NCBI RefSeq assembly: GCF_900107505.1
Contig: NZ_FNQH01000001.1
Location: 558,001 to 622,000 of the forward strand
Direction of reading: 5' to 3'
DNA: 64,000 nucleotides
Source of the DNA: Trichococcus collinsii
Lineage (GTDB): Bacteria; Bacillota; Bacilli; Lactobacillales; Aerococcaceae
The notes beneath the pieces were generated by a model. That model ran no database searches and was not told the DNA's origin. It was given only the letters and a program-made list of their open reading frames with translations. The translations under genes were made by a program, and so were the position numbers. Position 1 is the stretch's first letter; each line of letters opens with the position of its first letter. This document shows positions 54,174 to 64,000 of this stretch, piece by piece.

Positions 54174-55448
54174 TCATTGCCCAAAGAAAAATCTTTGGAT
54201 ATCGTTCCAAGTGACGATGACCATCAGGAGGAGCAGAAGCCCCATTCCGATAGCTGTAATGATGCCTTCCTTCTCTGGATCCAGCGGCTTTCCTCTGATG
54301 CCTTCCACTACGTTCAGCAGTAATTTCCCGCCATCCAATGCTGGAATCGGCAATAGATTCACGACACCAAGGTTGATGCTCAAGTAGGCCAAGAAACTGA
54401 GCACGCTCAGAAAGCCATAATCAACGACTTGTTCCGTTGCCGCATAGATGGCGACAGGTCCGCCGAATGAATCGGCTTGGAAGCCGGTCCTGAACATGGA
54501 GAAGACCAATCCAAAGATGGAAGTGGCTATCAACCAGAATTCTTTAAAACCGTAATTGATTTTCGCCATCACCGTGCGATCCATTGGGGGAGCGACACCA
54601 ATCAGTCCGTAATCATTTCCCTGCTCATCGGTTTTCGTTTCGGGCGTGATGAGCACATCACGCGCTTTTTGATTTTCAGTCACAACTGTTAGTGTGATTT
54701 CATTGCCCGGATTAGCTTGGATTGATGCAACCAGTTCCGTCCATTCAGCGATTTCCTCGCCATTCACAGCCAAGACTTCGTCATCCTCCCGCAATCCGGC
54801 CGCTTCCGCCGGGCTGTTAGGTTGGATTTCGCCTAGGCGATTATCGTTGACCGTAACGCCGCCTTGCACGAATGCAATCGTGATGAATACCGCAATGCCC
54901 AAAATGAAATTATTCATCGGTCCAGCAAAGTTTGTCATCATCCGTTTCAGCAAGGGCGCTGATTGGTATTGCACATCGAGGGGAGCAATCTGAACCTCTG
55001 TTCCATCCGCTTCGATGATTGTGGCATCGCGTTTGACTTCATAGGTAACAGGCTCCGAACTTCCCGGAATGGTGCCCTTAATGAAGAGCGCTTGTTCCAG
55101 ATCAGCTTCCAGTAATTCTATGGGAACAGCACGCAAATGCTGCTTATTGCTTAAATCTATTTGAGTGACTTGTTGTGCCTCATCAAGGGATATATTAAGC
55201 GGCATACCGGGTTTTAACTCGGTATCCTCATCCCCAATGCCTGCCATTCGCACGTATCCGCCTATAGGCAGCATCCTGATCGTATAGGTCGTTCCGTTTT
55301 TGCGATGAGAGAAGATTTTTGGTCCCATGCCGATTGCGAATTCACGAACTAAAATGCCCGCTTTTTTCGCAAAATAGAAATGGCCGAATTCATGGATGAT
55401 CACTAATATGCTGAACACGATAATGAACGTTATGATTGTCTGAAACAT
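54174..55448 (-). CDS. rseP: RIP metalloprotease RseP (Eep-type)
   Basis: 424 residues. Zinc motif HEFGHF (His19-His23) in the first membrane segment, one PDZ domain (GEIQPNSPAEAAGLREDDEVLAVNG, in parts) and the third ligand in LLPIPALDGGKLL. It performs site-2 proteolysis of anti-sigma factors and, in enterococci, of signal peptides that become pheromones. It lies 36 bp downstream of cdsA, as in most Firmicutes; dxr is absent from between them, consistent with the mevalonate route of Lactobacillales. Confidence 0.95.
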   Translation of the reverse strand: MFQTIITFIIVFSILVIIHEFGHFYFAKKAGILVREFAIGMGPKIFSHRKNGTTYTIRMLPIGGYVRMAGIGDEDTELKPGMPLNISLDEAQQVTQIDLSNKQHLRAVPIELLEADLEQALFIKGTIPGSSEPVTYEVKRDATIIEADGTEVQIAPLDVQYQSAPLLKRMMTNFAGPMNNFILGIAVFITIAFVQGGVTVNDNRLGEIQPNSPAEAAGLREDDEVLAVNGEEIAEWTELVASIQANPGNEITLTVVTENQKARDVLITPETKTDEQGNDYGLIGVAPPMDRTVMAKINYGFKEFWLIATSIFGLVFSMFRTGFQADSFGGPVAIYAATEQVVDYGFLSVLSFLAYLSINLGVVNLLPIPALDGGKLLLNVVEGIRGKPLDPEKEGIITAIGMGLLLLLMVIVTWNDIQRFFFGQ

Positions 55449-55484
55449 GTAATCCCTCCCTTTCTGTATCTTGACTTACCGTTC

Positions 55485-56279
55485 TTAAAATATGAAATGC
55501 AGAAAAATATGGAACACAGGCATCACAAAAAGCGTGCTGTCGAAACGATCGAGCATGCCGCCATGTCCAGGCAATATCTTACCGGCATCCTTGACGCCGA
55601 AATAACGTTTGAATGCAGATTCGACCAAATCACCCATCTGCCCGCAGACCGAAAGCAGGACTGCCAACATAATCTGGAGACCCATCGATAAACCCAACGG
55701 ATTGTAGTAGTGGAAAAACACGATGGCGATCAGCACTGCAGCAATTGATCCACCGACGGAGCCTTCGATTGTTTTGTTGGGGCTGATTGTTGGTGCCAAT
55801 TTGTTCTTGCCAATTTTTCTTCCGATCATGTAAGCACCAATATCCGTTCCCCAGATGATGAACAGCACTAAAAGCACCATCCAAAATCCAATATCCCTTG
55901 TCTGCATGAAGTAATAGAAGCCTCTCCCGACATAAAGGGAAGTCAGAACGGAAGCAGCTGCATCGTCGAAGGTGAAATCATTTCTTGAGAACACTGTGAA
56001 TACGAACAGGATCAATGCTTCCAAATAAATCAAAAGCATCGCATCGATGCCGTCTGGGATGAAATGCAGGTAGGATTCCGGCAACATCAAAAGGATGGTC
56101 GCCAAAGCGGTAATGATTCCCTCCACGCTGAAGATGGTCAACTTTTTCATCTTTAATAGTTCTTGGACGGCGATCAATCCGATTGCTGTCATAAGCAGTT
56201 GCAACGCCAGTCCCCCAATCCATAAAAATGGGATAAAAACGGCGGCAGCCACTATGCCTGTGATTACTCTTTCCTTCAT
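55485..56279 (-). CDS. cdsA: Phosphatidate cytidylyltransferase
   Basis: 264 residues with about eight membrane segments. It makes CDP-diacylglycerol from CTP and phosphatidate, the precursor of anionic phospholipids. The family signature near the C-terminus is seen as GQMGDLVESAFKR and KDAGKILPGHGGMLDRFDS. It lies 10 bp after uppS. Confidence 0.95.
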   Translation of the reverse strand: MKERVITGIVAAAVFIPFLWIGGLALQLLMTAIGLIAVQELLKMKKLTIFSVEGIITALATILLMLPESYLHFIPDGIDAMLLIYLEALILFVFTVFSRNDFTFDDAAASVLTSLYVGRGFYYFMQTRDIGFWMVLLVLFIIWGTDIGAYMIGRKIGKNKLAPTISPNKTIEGSVGGSIAAVLIAIVFFHYYNPLGLSMGLQIMLAVLLSVCGQMGDLVESAFKRYFGVKDAGKILPGHGGMLDRFDSTLFVMPVFHIFLHFIF

Positions 56280-56289
56280 GGTATCCTCC

Positions 56290-57051
56290 CTATATGCCGC
56301 CGAAGCGGCGATTACGATGCTGATATTCTGCTAGCGCAGCCTGCAAGCTGGCTGTTGAAAAATCAGGCCAAAATTCTTCCGTGAAGTACATTTCACTGTA
56401 CGCAGCCTGCCAGAGCAAAAAATTGCTCAAACGGATTTCCCCGCTGGTACGAATCAGCAAGTCTGGATCTTGCCATTCACCAAGTCCACTTGTGAATAGG
56501 TATCCGGCGAATACGTCATCGTTAAGGTCGTCTTCTGAGAGTTTTCCCGCTGCGACATCGCGCGCAATCATTTTTGTCGCTTGAAGAATTTCTGCCCTGG
56601 AACCGTAATTCAATGCAAAATTCAGAATCAAACCGGTATTGTCTTTCGTTTTTTCAATCGCATTTTGCACGACTTTCAGCGTCTTTTCGGGCAATTGATC
56701 AATCCAACCGATAGTTGTCACTTTGATGTTGTTCTGCATCAATTCCGGCATGAACACATCAAAAAAATCGATGGGTAAACCCATTAAAAAACTGACTTCA
56801 TCAGTCGGACGTTTCCAATTTTCTGTTGAAAAAGCATAGAGCGTCAATACTTTTACATTAAGGCGGCTTGCTTCTATAGCTATCCTTTTCACGGTATTCA
56901 TGCCCTCTTTATGTCCGTAGACCCGCGGCATCAATTTTTTCTTTGCCCAACGGCCATTTCCGTCCATGATGATGGCGACATGGGCTGGAACGATGCCGTT
57001 TTCATCGAACGGCAATTCTGTTTTTGGATTCTCACTCTTGAATAGAGCCAT
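56290..57051 (-). CDS. uppS: Undecaprenyl diphosphate synthase (isoprenyl transferase)
   Basis: 253 residues. Catalytic segment IIMDGNGRWAKKK with the key Asp, YAFSTENWKRP, NFALNYGSRAEI and DLLIRTSGEIRLSNFLLWQ. It builds the C55 carrier lipid for wall synthesis. It is the first gene after the frr terminator, with cdsA 10 bp downstream. Confidence 0.97.
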   Translation of the reverse strand: MALFKSENPKTELPFDENGIVPAHVAIIMDGNGRWAKKKLMPRVYGHKEGMNTVKRIAIEASRLNVKVLTLYAFSTENWKRPTDEVSFLMGLPIDFFDVFMPELMQNNIKVTTIGWIDQLPEKTLKVVQNAIEKTKDNTGLILNFALNYGSRAEILQATKMIARDVAAGKLSEDDLNDDVFAGYLFTSGLGEWQDPDLLIRTSGEIRLSNFLLWQAAYSEMYFTEEFWPDFSTASLQAALAEYQHRNRRFGGI

Positions 57052-57156
57052 GTTTTATCCCTCACTTTTTCATAACTCTCTATATTTTAACAAAAACCCG
57101 CTTGAATTCCTATGATTAACAGGAAATTATTAAATTTTTAAAATGGCCCACTATTT

Positions 57157-57204
57157 TGAAAAAAGCCAAGGCACAAATCATTCGAAATGATTTGTGCCTT
57201 GGCT
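57157..57204 (-). terminator. Terminator after frr
   Basis: AGCCAAGGCACAAATCATT pairs with AATGATTTGTGCCTTGGCT, a nearly perfect long stem, followed on the minus strand by TTTTTC. Confidence 0.93.
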
Positions 57205-57224
57205 CCTTTCCAACGGATGAAATT

Positions 57225-57782
57225 TTAAACGTCCAAAATTTCTTTTTCTTTGTCCGCTGTTATTTTATCGATTTCTTTGGAAGATTTATCGGTCAAGTCT
57301 TGCACTTTCTTTTCATAGGTGCGCAACTCATCTTCTGTGATTTCTTTGTTCTTTTCTGCTTTTTTCAATGCTTCGATGGCATCGCGGCGAATATTTCGGA
57401 TAGAGACCTTAGCCGCTTCGTTTTCTTTGCCGACGGTTTTTGCCAACTCTTTGCGGCGCTCTGAAGTCAGTGCCGGGATCACCAAACGGATGACACTCCC
57501 GTCATTGGCTGGATTGATGCCCAGGTCGCTTTGGTAAATCGCGCGTTCGATATCACCAATACTCGATTTATCGTAAGGTGTCACCAGCAACATGCGCCCT
57601 TCAGGAATCGTGATGGAAGCCAATTGATTCACCGGCGTGTTCGTTCCGTAGTATTCCACTTCGATGCGGTCCAATAAACTCGCATTCGCGCGGCCTGCCC
57701 GAATCGAGCCAAGTTCGCGGATCAATGCAGCTTCTGTTTTTTTCATTCTGTCGGTCGCATTATCCAGGATTTCTTTAACCAT
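57225..57782 (-). CDS. frr: Ribosome recycling factor
   Basis: 185 residues, the exact family length. [39 protein letters not shown] (in parts), and [28 protein letters not shown] (in parts) are diagnostic. It splits post-termination ribosomes together with EF-G. It lies 2 bp after pyrH. Confidence 0.97.
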   Translation of the reverse strand: MVKEILDNATDRMKKTEAALIRELGSIRAGRANASLLDRIEVEYYGTNTPVNQLASITIPEGRMLLVTPYDKSSIGDIERAIYQSDLGINPANDGSVIRLVIPALTSERRKELAKTVGKENEAAKVSIRNIRRDAIEALKKAEKNKEITEDELRTYEKKVQDLTDKSSKEIDKITADKEKEILDV

Positions 57783-57784
57783 GA

Positions 57785-58591
<807 letters not shown>

Positions 58592-58594
58592 TCA

Positions 58595-59476
58595 TTATTT
58601 TTTAACTTGGCTCATTACTTCTTCTGCAAAGTCTACAGAGCGTTTTTCGATACCTTCGCCTACAGCGTAGCGAACGAATGATTTAACAGTGCCGCCTTTG
58701 GAAGCAGCAAATTGTCCCACTGTTTGATCTGGATCTTTAACAAAAGGTTGATCGTTCAATGAAATTTCGCTCAAGAACTTGTTCAAACGGCCTACGATCA
58801 TTTTTTCAACGATGTTGGCTGGTTTGCCTTCGTTCAATGCTTGTTCAGTCAGAACTTTCTTTTCATGCTCAAGTTCTTCTGGAGAAACTTCGTCGCGTGA
58901 AACATATTTAGGATTGATGGCAGCAATGTGCATAGAGATGTCTTTAGCAGCATCAGCATCAGCAGATCCTTCCAATAATGTCAATACAGCAATACGTCCG
59001 CCTTGGTGTAAGTATGCACCGAAAGCATCAGCATCCGTTTTTTCAACGATAGTAAAGCGACGCAAAGTAATTTTTTCACCGATTATTGTAGTAGCGCTCA
59101 AGATAACATCGTTTAATGTACCTTCAGCAGTTTCGATTGCTAAAGCAGCTTCCACAGTTTCTGGCTTGTTTTTAGCGATGATTGCTGTGATGTCGGCTAC
59201 TAAGTTTTGGAATTTGTCGTTTTTCGCAACAAAATCAGTTTCTGCATTGATTTCAGCGATTACGGCTATATTTCCATCAACATATACGTTTGCAAGTCCT
59301 TCAGCAGCGATACGGTCAGCTTTTTTAGCTGCTTTAGCCATACCGTTTTCTCTTAAGTAGTCAACCGCTTTGTCCATGTCGCCATCGACTTCTACTAGAG
59401 CTCTTTTAGCATCCATCATGCCTACGCCTGTCATGTCGCGTAATTCTTTAACCATTTTTGCTGTTACTTGTGCCAT
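58595..59476 (-). CDS. tsf: Elongation factor Ts
   Basis: 293 residues. It recycles EF-Tu-GDP. N-terminal UBA-like domain [18 protein letters not shown], core [11 protein letters not shown] and [15 protein letters not shown]; the length fits. It lies 136 bp after rpsB, with a hairpin terminator in between. Confidence 0.97.
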   Translation of the reverse strand: MAQVTAKMVKELRDMTGVGMMDAKRALVEVDGDMDKAVDYLRENGMAKAAKKADRIAAEGLANVYVDGNIAVIAEINAETDFVAKNDKFQNLVADITAIIAKNKPETVEAALAIETAEGTLNDVILSATTIIGEKITLRRFTIVEKTDADAFGAYLHQGGRIAVLTLLEGSADADAAKDISMHIAAINPKYVSRDEVSPEELEHEKKVLTEQALNEGKPANIVEKMIVGRLNKFLSEISLNDQPFVKDPDQTVGQFAASKGGTVKSFVRYAVGEGIEKRSVDFAEEVMSQVKK

Positions 59477-59505
59477 TCTATGATTCCTCCTGAATATTCT
59501 TTTTC

Positions 59506-59586
59506 ATAAAAAAAGCTGTCCCAAAGAGAATAGAAAAGATGTCGGCTGCCAAATTGGCTATATCTTTCTTCTTTTCTGAGACAGCT
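59506..59586 (-). terminator. Long terminator/attenuator between rpsB and tsf
   Basis: On the minus strand AGCTGTCTC pairs with GGGACAGCT and an inner AGCCAATTTGGC-type helix is possible, followed by TTTTTTT. Such elements lower tsf relative to rpsB. Confidence 0.7.
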
Positions 59587-59612
59587 CGTTACTTCAAACT
59601 AAATAGGAAATA

Positions 59613-60398
59613 TTACTCGTTGTTGCCTTCTACAACTTCAACGATTTCTTCTAATGAAGTTGCTTCGTCAGCTTCAGCTGCAAAAGTTTCTTCAACAGAA
59701 ATTTCAACTTGATCTTTTCCTTGGTTGCCTTCGATGAAAGCATCAGCCATTTTAGCAGTGATCAATTTAACTGCGCGGATAGCATCATCATTTGAAGGGA
59801 TTACTACGTCGATTTCATCTGGATCACAGTTTGTGTCAACCATAGCGACGATAGGAATGTTCAATTTGTGAGCTTCTTGAACAGCGATTCTTTCTTTTCT
59901 TGGGTCAACGATGAACATTACGTCCGGGATTCTAGGCATATCTTTGATACCGCCCAAGAATTTTTCCAAACGTTCTTGTTCTTTCTTCAAGATAGAAACT
60001 TCTTTTTTAGGAAGTAGTTCGAAAGTGCCGTCTTCAGACATAGCTTCGATTGATTTCAAACGTTTGATACGTTTTTGGATAGTATCCCAGTTAGTCAAAG
60101 TACCACCTAACCAACGGTGATTTACGAAGAACTGACCTGAACGGATTGCTTCGTCTTTGATTGAATCTTGCGCTTGTTTTTTAGTCCCTACGAATAAAGC
60201 TACGCCGCCGTCTTCAGCAACGTTAAGCATATATTTGTATGCTTCGTCGACTAATTTTACAGTTTTTTGCAAGTCGATGATGTAGATACCGTTTCTTTCT
60301 GTAAAGATGTATCTTTTCATTTTTGGGTTCCAACGACGAGTCTGGTGACCGAAGTGTACGCCTGCTTCCAATAATTGTTTCATTGAAATTACTGCCAT
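59613..60398 (-). CDS. rpsB: 30S ribosomal protein S2
   Basis: 261 residues. [48 protein letters not shown] and MVDTNCDPD are diagnostic. Start 60398 has GGAGG 8 bases upstream; the longer open frame to 60578 reads through the leader. An acidic tail of about 30 residues ends the protein. Leader of about 120 bases from the promoter at 60525-60553. Confidence 0.97.
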   Translation of the reverse strand: MAVISMKQLLEAGVHFGHQTRRWNPKMKRYIFTERNGIYIIDLQKTVKLVDEAYKYMLNVAEDGGVALFVGTKKQAQDSIKDEAIRSGQFFVNHRWLGGTLTNWDTIQKRIKRLKSIEAMSEDGTFELLPKKEVSILKKEQERLEKFLGGIKDMPRIPDVMFIVDPRKERIAVQEAHKLNIPIVAMVDTNCDPDEIDVVIPSNDDAIRAVKLITAKMADAFIEGNQGKDQVEISVEETFAAEADEATSLEEIVEVVEGNNE

Positions 60399-60524
60399 GT
60401 TTGTTTCCTCCAAGTTTGTTTTTATTTTCCTCCCCCGATTTCTTCTACAGCAGAAACTCATCTTACGATAAGCAACGTCCGCCGTATCGATCAAGGTGTG
60501 AAATGTGGTTTTGCACCGTTGATA

Positions 60525-60553
60525 ATTATATCGAATTATACTGAAAGAAGCAA
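60525..60553 (-). promoter_or_regulatory. Promoter of rpsB
   Basis: On the minus strand TTGCTT (60553-60548), a 17-base spacer, then TATAAT (60530-60525). The leader of about 120 bases has no riboswitch I recognise; autogenous S2 control is possible but not shown. Confidence 0.65.
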
Positions 60554-60599
60554 GTGTTTTTCTGGAAATGGAGATCAAACAGCCTCATTAGTGGTTATT

Positions 60600-63500
60600 T
60601 CAGAATTGGATCCCCAAAATTTGCTTGATGTCGTCGTTCGTCAACCGTTGTCGGCTGAGCGCCTCTTCCCCTTCGGAGACGATGAGCTGATCAAAGAGCA
60701 TCTTTTTGTCCTGCTGCAGCTGATTGATTTTCTCTTCGATTGTTCCCTCCGCTATGAAACGATACACCTGCACATTTTTCTTTTGGCCGATGCGGTGTGC
60801 TCGCCCAGCGGCTTGCTCTTCGACTGCCGGGTTCCACCATAAATCGAAGAGGATGACGGTGTCCGCGCCGGTCAGATTCAAGCCGGTGCCGCCCGCTTTC
60901 AGTGAGATCAAAAAGACATCCGTGTGGCCCTCGTTGAACTGATTCACCAACGTAATCCTTTCGGCGGGAGGCGTTTTTCCGCTGAGATAGAGATGGCTTA
61001 AATTTTCCTTGACCAGCTCTGCTTCGATCAGCTTCAACATGGAAGTAAATTGTGAAAATACCAAAACATGCTGGTTGTTCTCTTGAGCATTTTTCAATAT
61101 TTCGACCAGTTGCTCTAATTTCCCCGAGCCGCCTTCGTAAGTTGCATCCACCAAACGGGGATCGCAACAGATTTGACGCAGACGTGTCAGCCCGGCCAAA
61201 ATCTCCATTCGGTTCCGTTGGAAATCTTCACTGTCATAATCAGATACCTTTTCCTGCAATTGCTGAAGATAAGCCAAATACATGATTTTCTGTTCGCGAT
61301 TGAGACTGCTGTACAGATCGGCTTCGGATTTTTCCGGAAGATCACCCAAAACATCCGCCTTCAGCCTACGCAACATGAAGGGTTTTGCTGTTTTCGAAAT
61401 GTCTTCGAGCGACATTTTTTTGAATTCTTGTAGTTTCGGGAACAATCCCGGCAAAATCAATTGGAAAATCGCCCAGAATTCCGTCACGCTATTCTCGATT
61501 GGCGTACCGCTCAACGCAATATTGACCCGGGCATTCATCTTCGCTATTGCACGGAATGTCTTCGTATTGTAGTTGTTGACATACTGGGATTCATCCAGGA
61601 TCATCGCATAGAAATCACACTTTTGATAAGATTCGATATCCTGTCGGAAACTTTGATAGGAGGTGATCGCAATGCCGTTCTCGGGCAATTGAGACAACTG
61701 CTCTTCCCGTTCCTTCTTCACGCCGCTGATGACACTTATCTGAAGCAAGGGCGCAAATTTTTGGAATTCGTACTTCCAGTTGTAGATCAGTGAAGCAGGC
61801 GCAATCACCAAAGCGGGCTTGCCATCATTTTTACCTTCCTCTACTTCGCTAAGTAAGAAGATGATCAACTGGAGCGTTTTACCAAGACCCATTTCATCAG
61901 CCAAAATACCGCCTAAGCCGTAGTTAGCGAGAAATTTCAACCATTTGAAGCCGGTCACTTGATAAGGACGCAAATCCGCTTGCAACGTTTTTGGCAATTC
62001 AGCCGGAAACTCATTTGGGTGCTTGATGAAATGATACAGTTCGTTAAGGAAATCTTGACTGCCCACTTCAGGGTTCAGATCATTGATTTCTTTTTCGAGT
62101 GTCATGCTCTTGATCATCGGCATGGAAAGTGTGCCATCACGGAGCTGGGACTCATCTTTGATCAATGAAAGGAAACGATTCATCTCTTTCATTGTTTCCG
62201 TCTCTAAAGATAAAATGCGACCATCTTCTGTCTTGTAATAAGCGTCATTTTTTTTGAGGCTATTCAACAATCTGTCGATTTCGTTTTCCGAAATGCCTCC
62301 GACATCAAACCGGATATCCAAAAAAGAATCCCTGGTCCTGCGTTGAACAGATGTTGATACTTCAGTATTTTCCACTATCAGATTTTGCAGATCCGGACTT
62401 AATTCGACCTCGGCATAACGGCGCAAAGTAGGAACTTTCCTGTAAAGAAAGCTGAATAGATCAACATCTTTCGAAGCCATGAAGGCTATTTGGTTTTCGA
62501 TTATGTTGAATTCCAAATTTTCCAATACCTGCAGTATCCTCTCTTCACCTATCGTATCCCTGATCAGGAATTGGGACTCCGTTTTCGAAGAGCGGTTCTG
62601 ACGGAAGACCGTTTCCCCGTATTTGAAGAAAATTTCACCTTTTATGCGCTTGGCCGGACCTCGGAAATGGATGGAGACGGTCAGCGGCTCATCAACGATG
62701 GTGCGCTCCAGTTCTTCACTGAAGTGCACCGTTCCGATCTGTTTCAGCAACGGAATAACATAGGTCAGCAAATCCGATACATCTGATTCTTCGATTCCGA
62801 TCACATTTGAGTCTTCAAAACGTTTCTCAAAGAACGAGAGGTACCCCAACAGTTTATGTTGCTGAACACTGAGCGGATGGACTTTGTTGCCCTCGATCAA
62901 CCAGTCGTAATCCAACAAATGGATGATGTTGTCGCACTGGATGCGAAGTTCTATTCCCTTGCCTTTTTTCCCCAAAAGGAATTGATAGCCTGGTTTTTCG
63001 GAACTGATCTGCACATCCTGATACGTTTGCTCGCCGGCAATCCATTCAACCCGGCCGGTTTGGATCAAATCCTCCAGAATGGAGTGCGCAGAACTCGGTG
63101 GAAGAATCAGATAGGAATCCAATTTTCTGGCCGTAACATTCAACAATTGCTTGTTCAACGCAGCTGGTTGCTCCTCCAGCAGCTTATGCAATCGGTAGAT
63201 GATTGGCTGGTCCATTTCCTGTATCTTTACTGTACGGAAATCGATCCCATCACCGACACGGTATTCCCATTTTTCTTGTTTGATGAATTGTTCCGTAAAT
63301 TGTTCGATATTGGTGACCATGTACGGCTTATCGACCCCTGCACGCAAGGATAGAGCCAATACATGCTCACCTGTATTTTGCATCAGACTGTTTGGTTTCA
63401 TACGCAGAACCTGCAGCGTATACTGCACTAAAAAATCTGCTTGGGTGTTCAGGATTTGGGCGCCTTTGTTTTCTTGGAAGAAAATCTGCGTCAAATCGTT

Positions 63501-63824
63501 CACAAATTCTTGACCGGCAGTTTCCGCATCGACCTGAAACTGTTCTGCGCTACTTTCCGTCAGAATACGGGTACCGCATTTCTCCTTCAGATACAATTCA
63601 ACAGCGATCGTATGTTTGCAATACTGATGATTTTTCCAGTACTTGCACTGACATACATCCTGTTCCCTGGCTGTCCCGTCTAAGGTGACATGATACATTT
63701 TACTGCCGAGCACCTCACAATGCCAAACCTGGCTGTGGAAATCCGGTTGCACGGATAGCACGCGATCCTCATTCACATATTCGCGTCCCTCTTGTATCAA
63801 CTTGTCCGGCATACTCCATTTCAC
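60600..63824 (-). CDS. SWIM zinc-finger SNF2-family helicase
   Basis: 1074 residues. An N-terminal SWIM zinc finger is seen as CQCKYWKNHQYCKH. A middle domain typical of bacterial SNF2 proteins follows, then the SNF2 ATPase from about residue 600: LADEMGLGKTLQL (Walker A), ILDESQYVNN (DESQ box), LSGTPIEN, and the C-terminal helicase lobe with VLVFSQFTSML, LISLKAGGTGLNLT and AGRAHRIGQ. Such proteins move along DNA or RNA polymerase complexes; the bacterial role is unsettled. GTG at 63824 is chosen because AGAGGA lies about 9 bases upstream; the frame extends to 63902 through a likely -10 (TACAAT at 63866-63861). Confidence 0.9.
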   Translation of the reverse strand: MKWSMPDKLIQEGREYVNEDRVLSVQPDFHSQVWHCEVLGSKMYHVTLDGTAREQDVCQCKYWKNHQYCKHTIAVELYLKEKCGTRILTESSAEQFQVDAETAGQEFVNDLTQIFFQENKGAQILNTQADFLVQYTLQVLRMKPNSLMQNTGEHVLALSLRAGVDKPYMVTNIEQFTEQFIKQEKWEYRVGDGIDFRTVKIQEMDQPIIYRLHKLLEEQPAALNKQLLNVTARKLDSYLILPPSSAHSILEDLIQTGRVEWIAGEQTYQDVQISSEKPGYQFLLGKKGKGIELRIQCDNIIHLLDYDWLIEGNKVHPLSVQQHKLLGYLSFFEKRFEDSNVIGIEESDVSDLLTYVIPLLKQIGTVHFSEELERTIVDEPLTVSIHFRGPAKRIKGEIFFKYGETVFRQNRSSKTESQFLIRDTIGEERILQVLENLEFNIIENQIAFMASKDVDLFSFLYRKVPTLRRYAEVELSPDLQNLIVENTEVSTSVQRRTRDSFLDIRFDVGGISENEIDRLLNSLKKNDAYYKTEDGRILSLETETMKEMNRFLSLIKDESQLRDGTLSMPMIKSMTLEKEINDLNPEVGSQDFLNELYHFIKHPNEFPAELPKTLQADLRPYQVTGFKWLKFLANYGLGGILADEMGLGKTLQLIIFLLSEVEEGKNDGKPALVIAPASLIYNWKYEFQKFAPLLQISVISGVKKEREEQLSQLPENGIAITSYQSFRQDIESYQKCDFYAMILDESQYVNNYNTKTFRAIAKMNARVNIALSGTPIENSVTEFWAIFQLILPGLFPKLQEFKKMSLEDISKTAKPFMLRRLKADVLGDLPEKSEADLYSSLNREQKIMYLAYLQQLQEKVSDYDSEDFQRNRMEILAGLTRLRQICCDPRLVDATYEGGSGKLEQLVEILKNAQENNQHVLVFSQFTSMLKLIEAELVKENLSHLYLSGKTPPAERITLVNQFNEGHTDVFLISLKAGGTGLNLTGADTVILFDLWWNPAVEEQAAGRAHRIGQKKNVQVYRFIAEGTIEEKINQLQQDKKMLFDQLIVSEGEEALSRQRLTNDDIKQILGIQF

Positions 63825-63994
63825 GCTATCACTTCCTCTGCTTCTTGCTGTCCATCCTTTATTGTACTGCAATTTCGTCGAAAAATATACCTTCTTCCCC
63901 ATTGATGGCGGTCAGAACTGAATATTTAACTTGAAATATTCAACAAACTATCTCATACTGATTAGCATAATGCCAAAGCAAAAGGAGCCCTGTC

Positions 63995-64000
63995 ATGTTT
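63995..64000 (+). CDS. Start of a plus-strand gene cut by the window end
   Basis: ATGTTT at the last six bases is preceded by AAAGGAG with a 7-base spacing (63981-63987), a strong ribosome binding site. Nothing can be said of the product. The 90 bases before it are intergenic, with a CATAAT at 63966-63971 as a possible -10. Confidence 0.4.

Noticed and set aside
60399-60524. Riboswitch or known ribosomal-protein leader upstream of rpsB
   Set aside because: No conserved motif or strong secondary structure could be recognised by eye. It is left as a plain leader.

Overview
The window comes from a low-to-mid GC Firmicute of the order Lactobacillales. The best guess is a Carnobacteriaceae member close to Trichococcus, but this is inferred from gene content and not proven. 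Supporting points are the rpsB-tsf-pyrH-frr-uppS-cdsA-rseP-polC-rimP-nusA-ylxR-ylxQ-infB-rbfA gene order, Gram-positive PolC, secreted proteins typical of a monoderm, AGGAGG-type ribosome binding sites, and a pyruvate:ferredoxin oxidoreductase next to a nitrite reductase/siroheme locus. No rRNA, tRNA, CRISPR array, intact IS or prophage was seen. Most genes lie on the minus strand.

1-12.6 kb is accessory and mixed: the end of a PspA-linked membrane protein gene, pspA, a small stand-alone tyrosine recombinase flanked by two diverged direct repeats, a secreted DUF1002 protein, an M50-like membrane protease, a nucleotidyltransferase-like protein, a trmB-lysA operon, udk, an AEC-type carrier, a pRiA4b ORF-3-like protein, a four-fold-repeat membrane protein, an excisionase-like HTH protein and an orphan proteasome-beta-like hydrolase. 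12.7-27.7 kb holds nifJ, a nitrilase-family amidase, a large L,D-transpeptidase with six GW-like modules, a Lon-family protease, vanZ-like, a secreted nuclease, a metallophosphoesterase, cysK and nadR.

27.8-37.3 kb is a coherent nitrite/siroheme locus in two transcription units. The upstream unit is nreA-nreB-nreC-sirB-sirC, closed by a terminator. The downstream unit is nirB-nirD-cobA-nirC-hemC-hemD. HemC and HemD make uroporphyrinogen III, CobA and SirC convert it to sirohydrochlorin, SirB inserts iron, and NirBD uses the siroheme to reduce nitrite imported or exported by NirC. NreABC is an oxygen/nitrate sensing system, and a near-consensus NreC box lies just upstream of the nirB promoter.

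37.4-43.6 kb carries a YjeM-like amino acid permease, an SF0329-family protein, a C39-like secreted peptidase and a four-gene polar amino acid ABC importer, followed by a 745-bp stretch without a recognisable gene. 44.3-60.4 kb is the conserved translation/replication/envelope cluster. 60.6-63.8 kb is a SWIM/SNF2 helicase gene, and a new plus-strand gene appears to start at the last bases.

The observations most worth following up are the proteasome-like N-terminal-threonine hydrolase, the recombinase with its flanking repeats, the four-fold-repeat membrane protein and the NreC box plus dyad in front of nirB.
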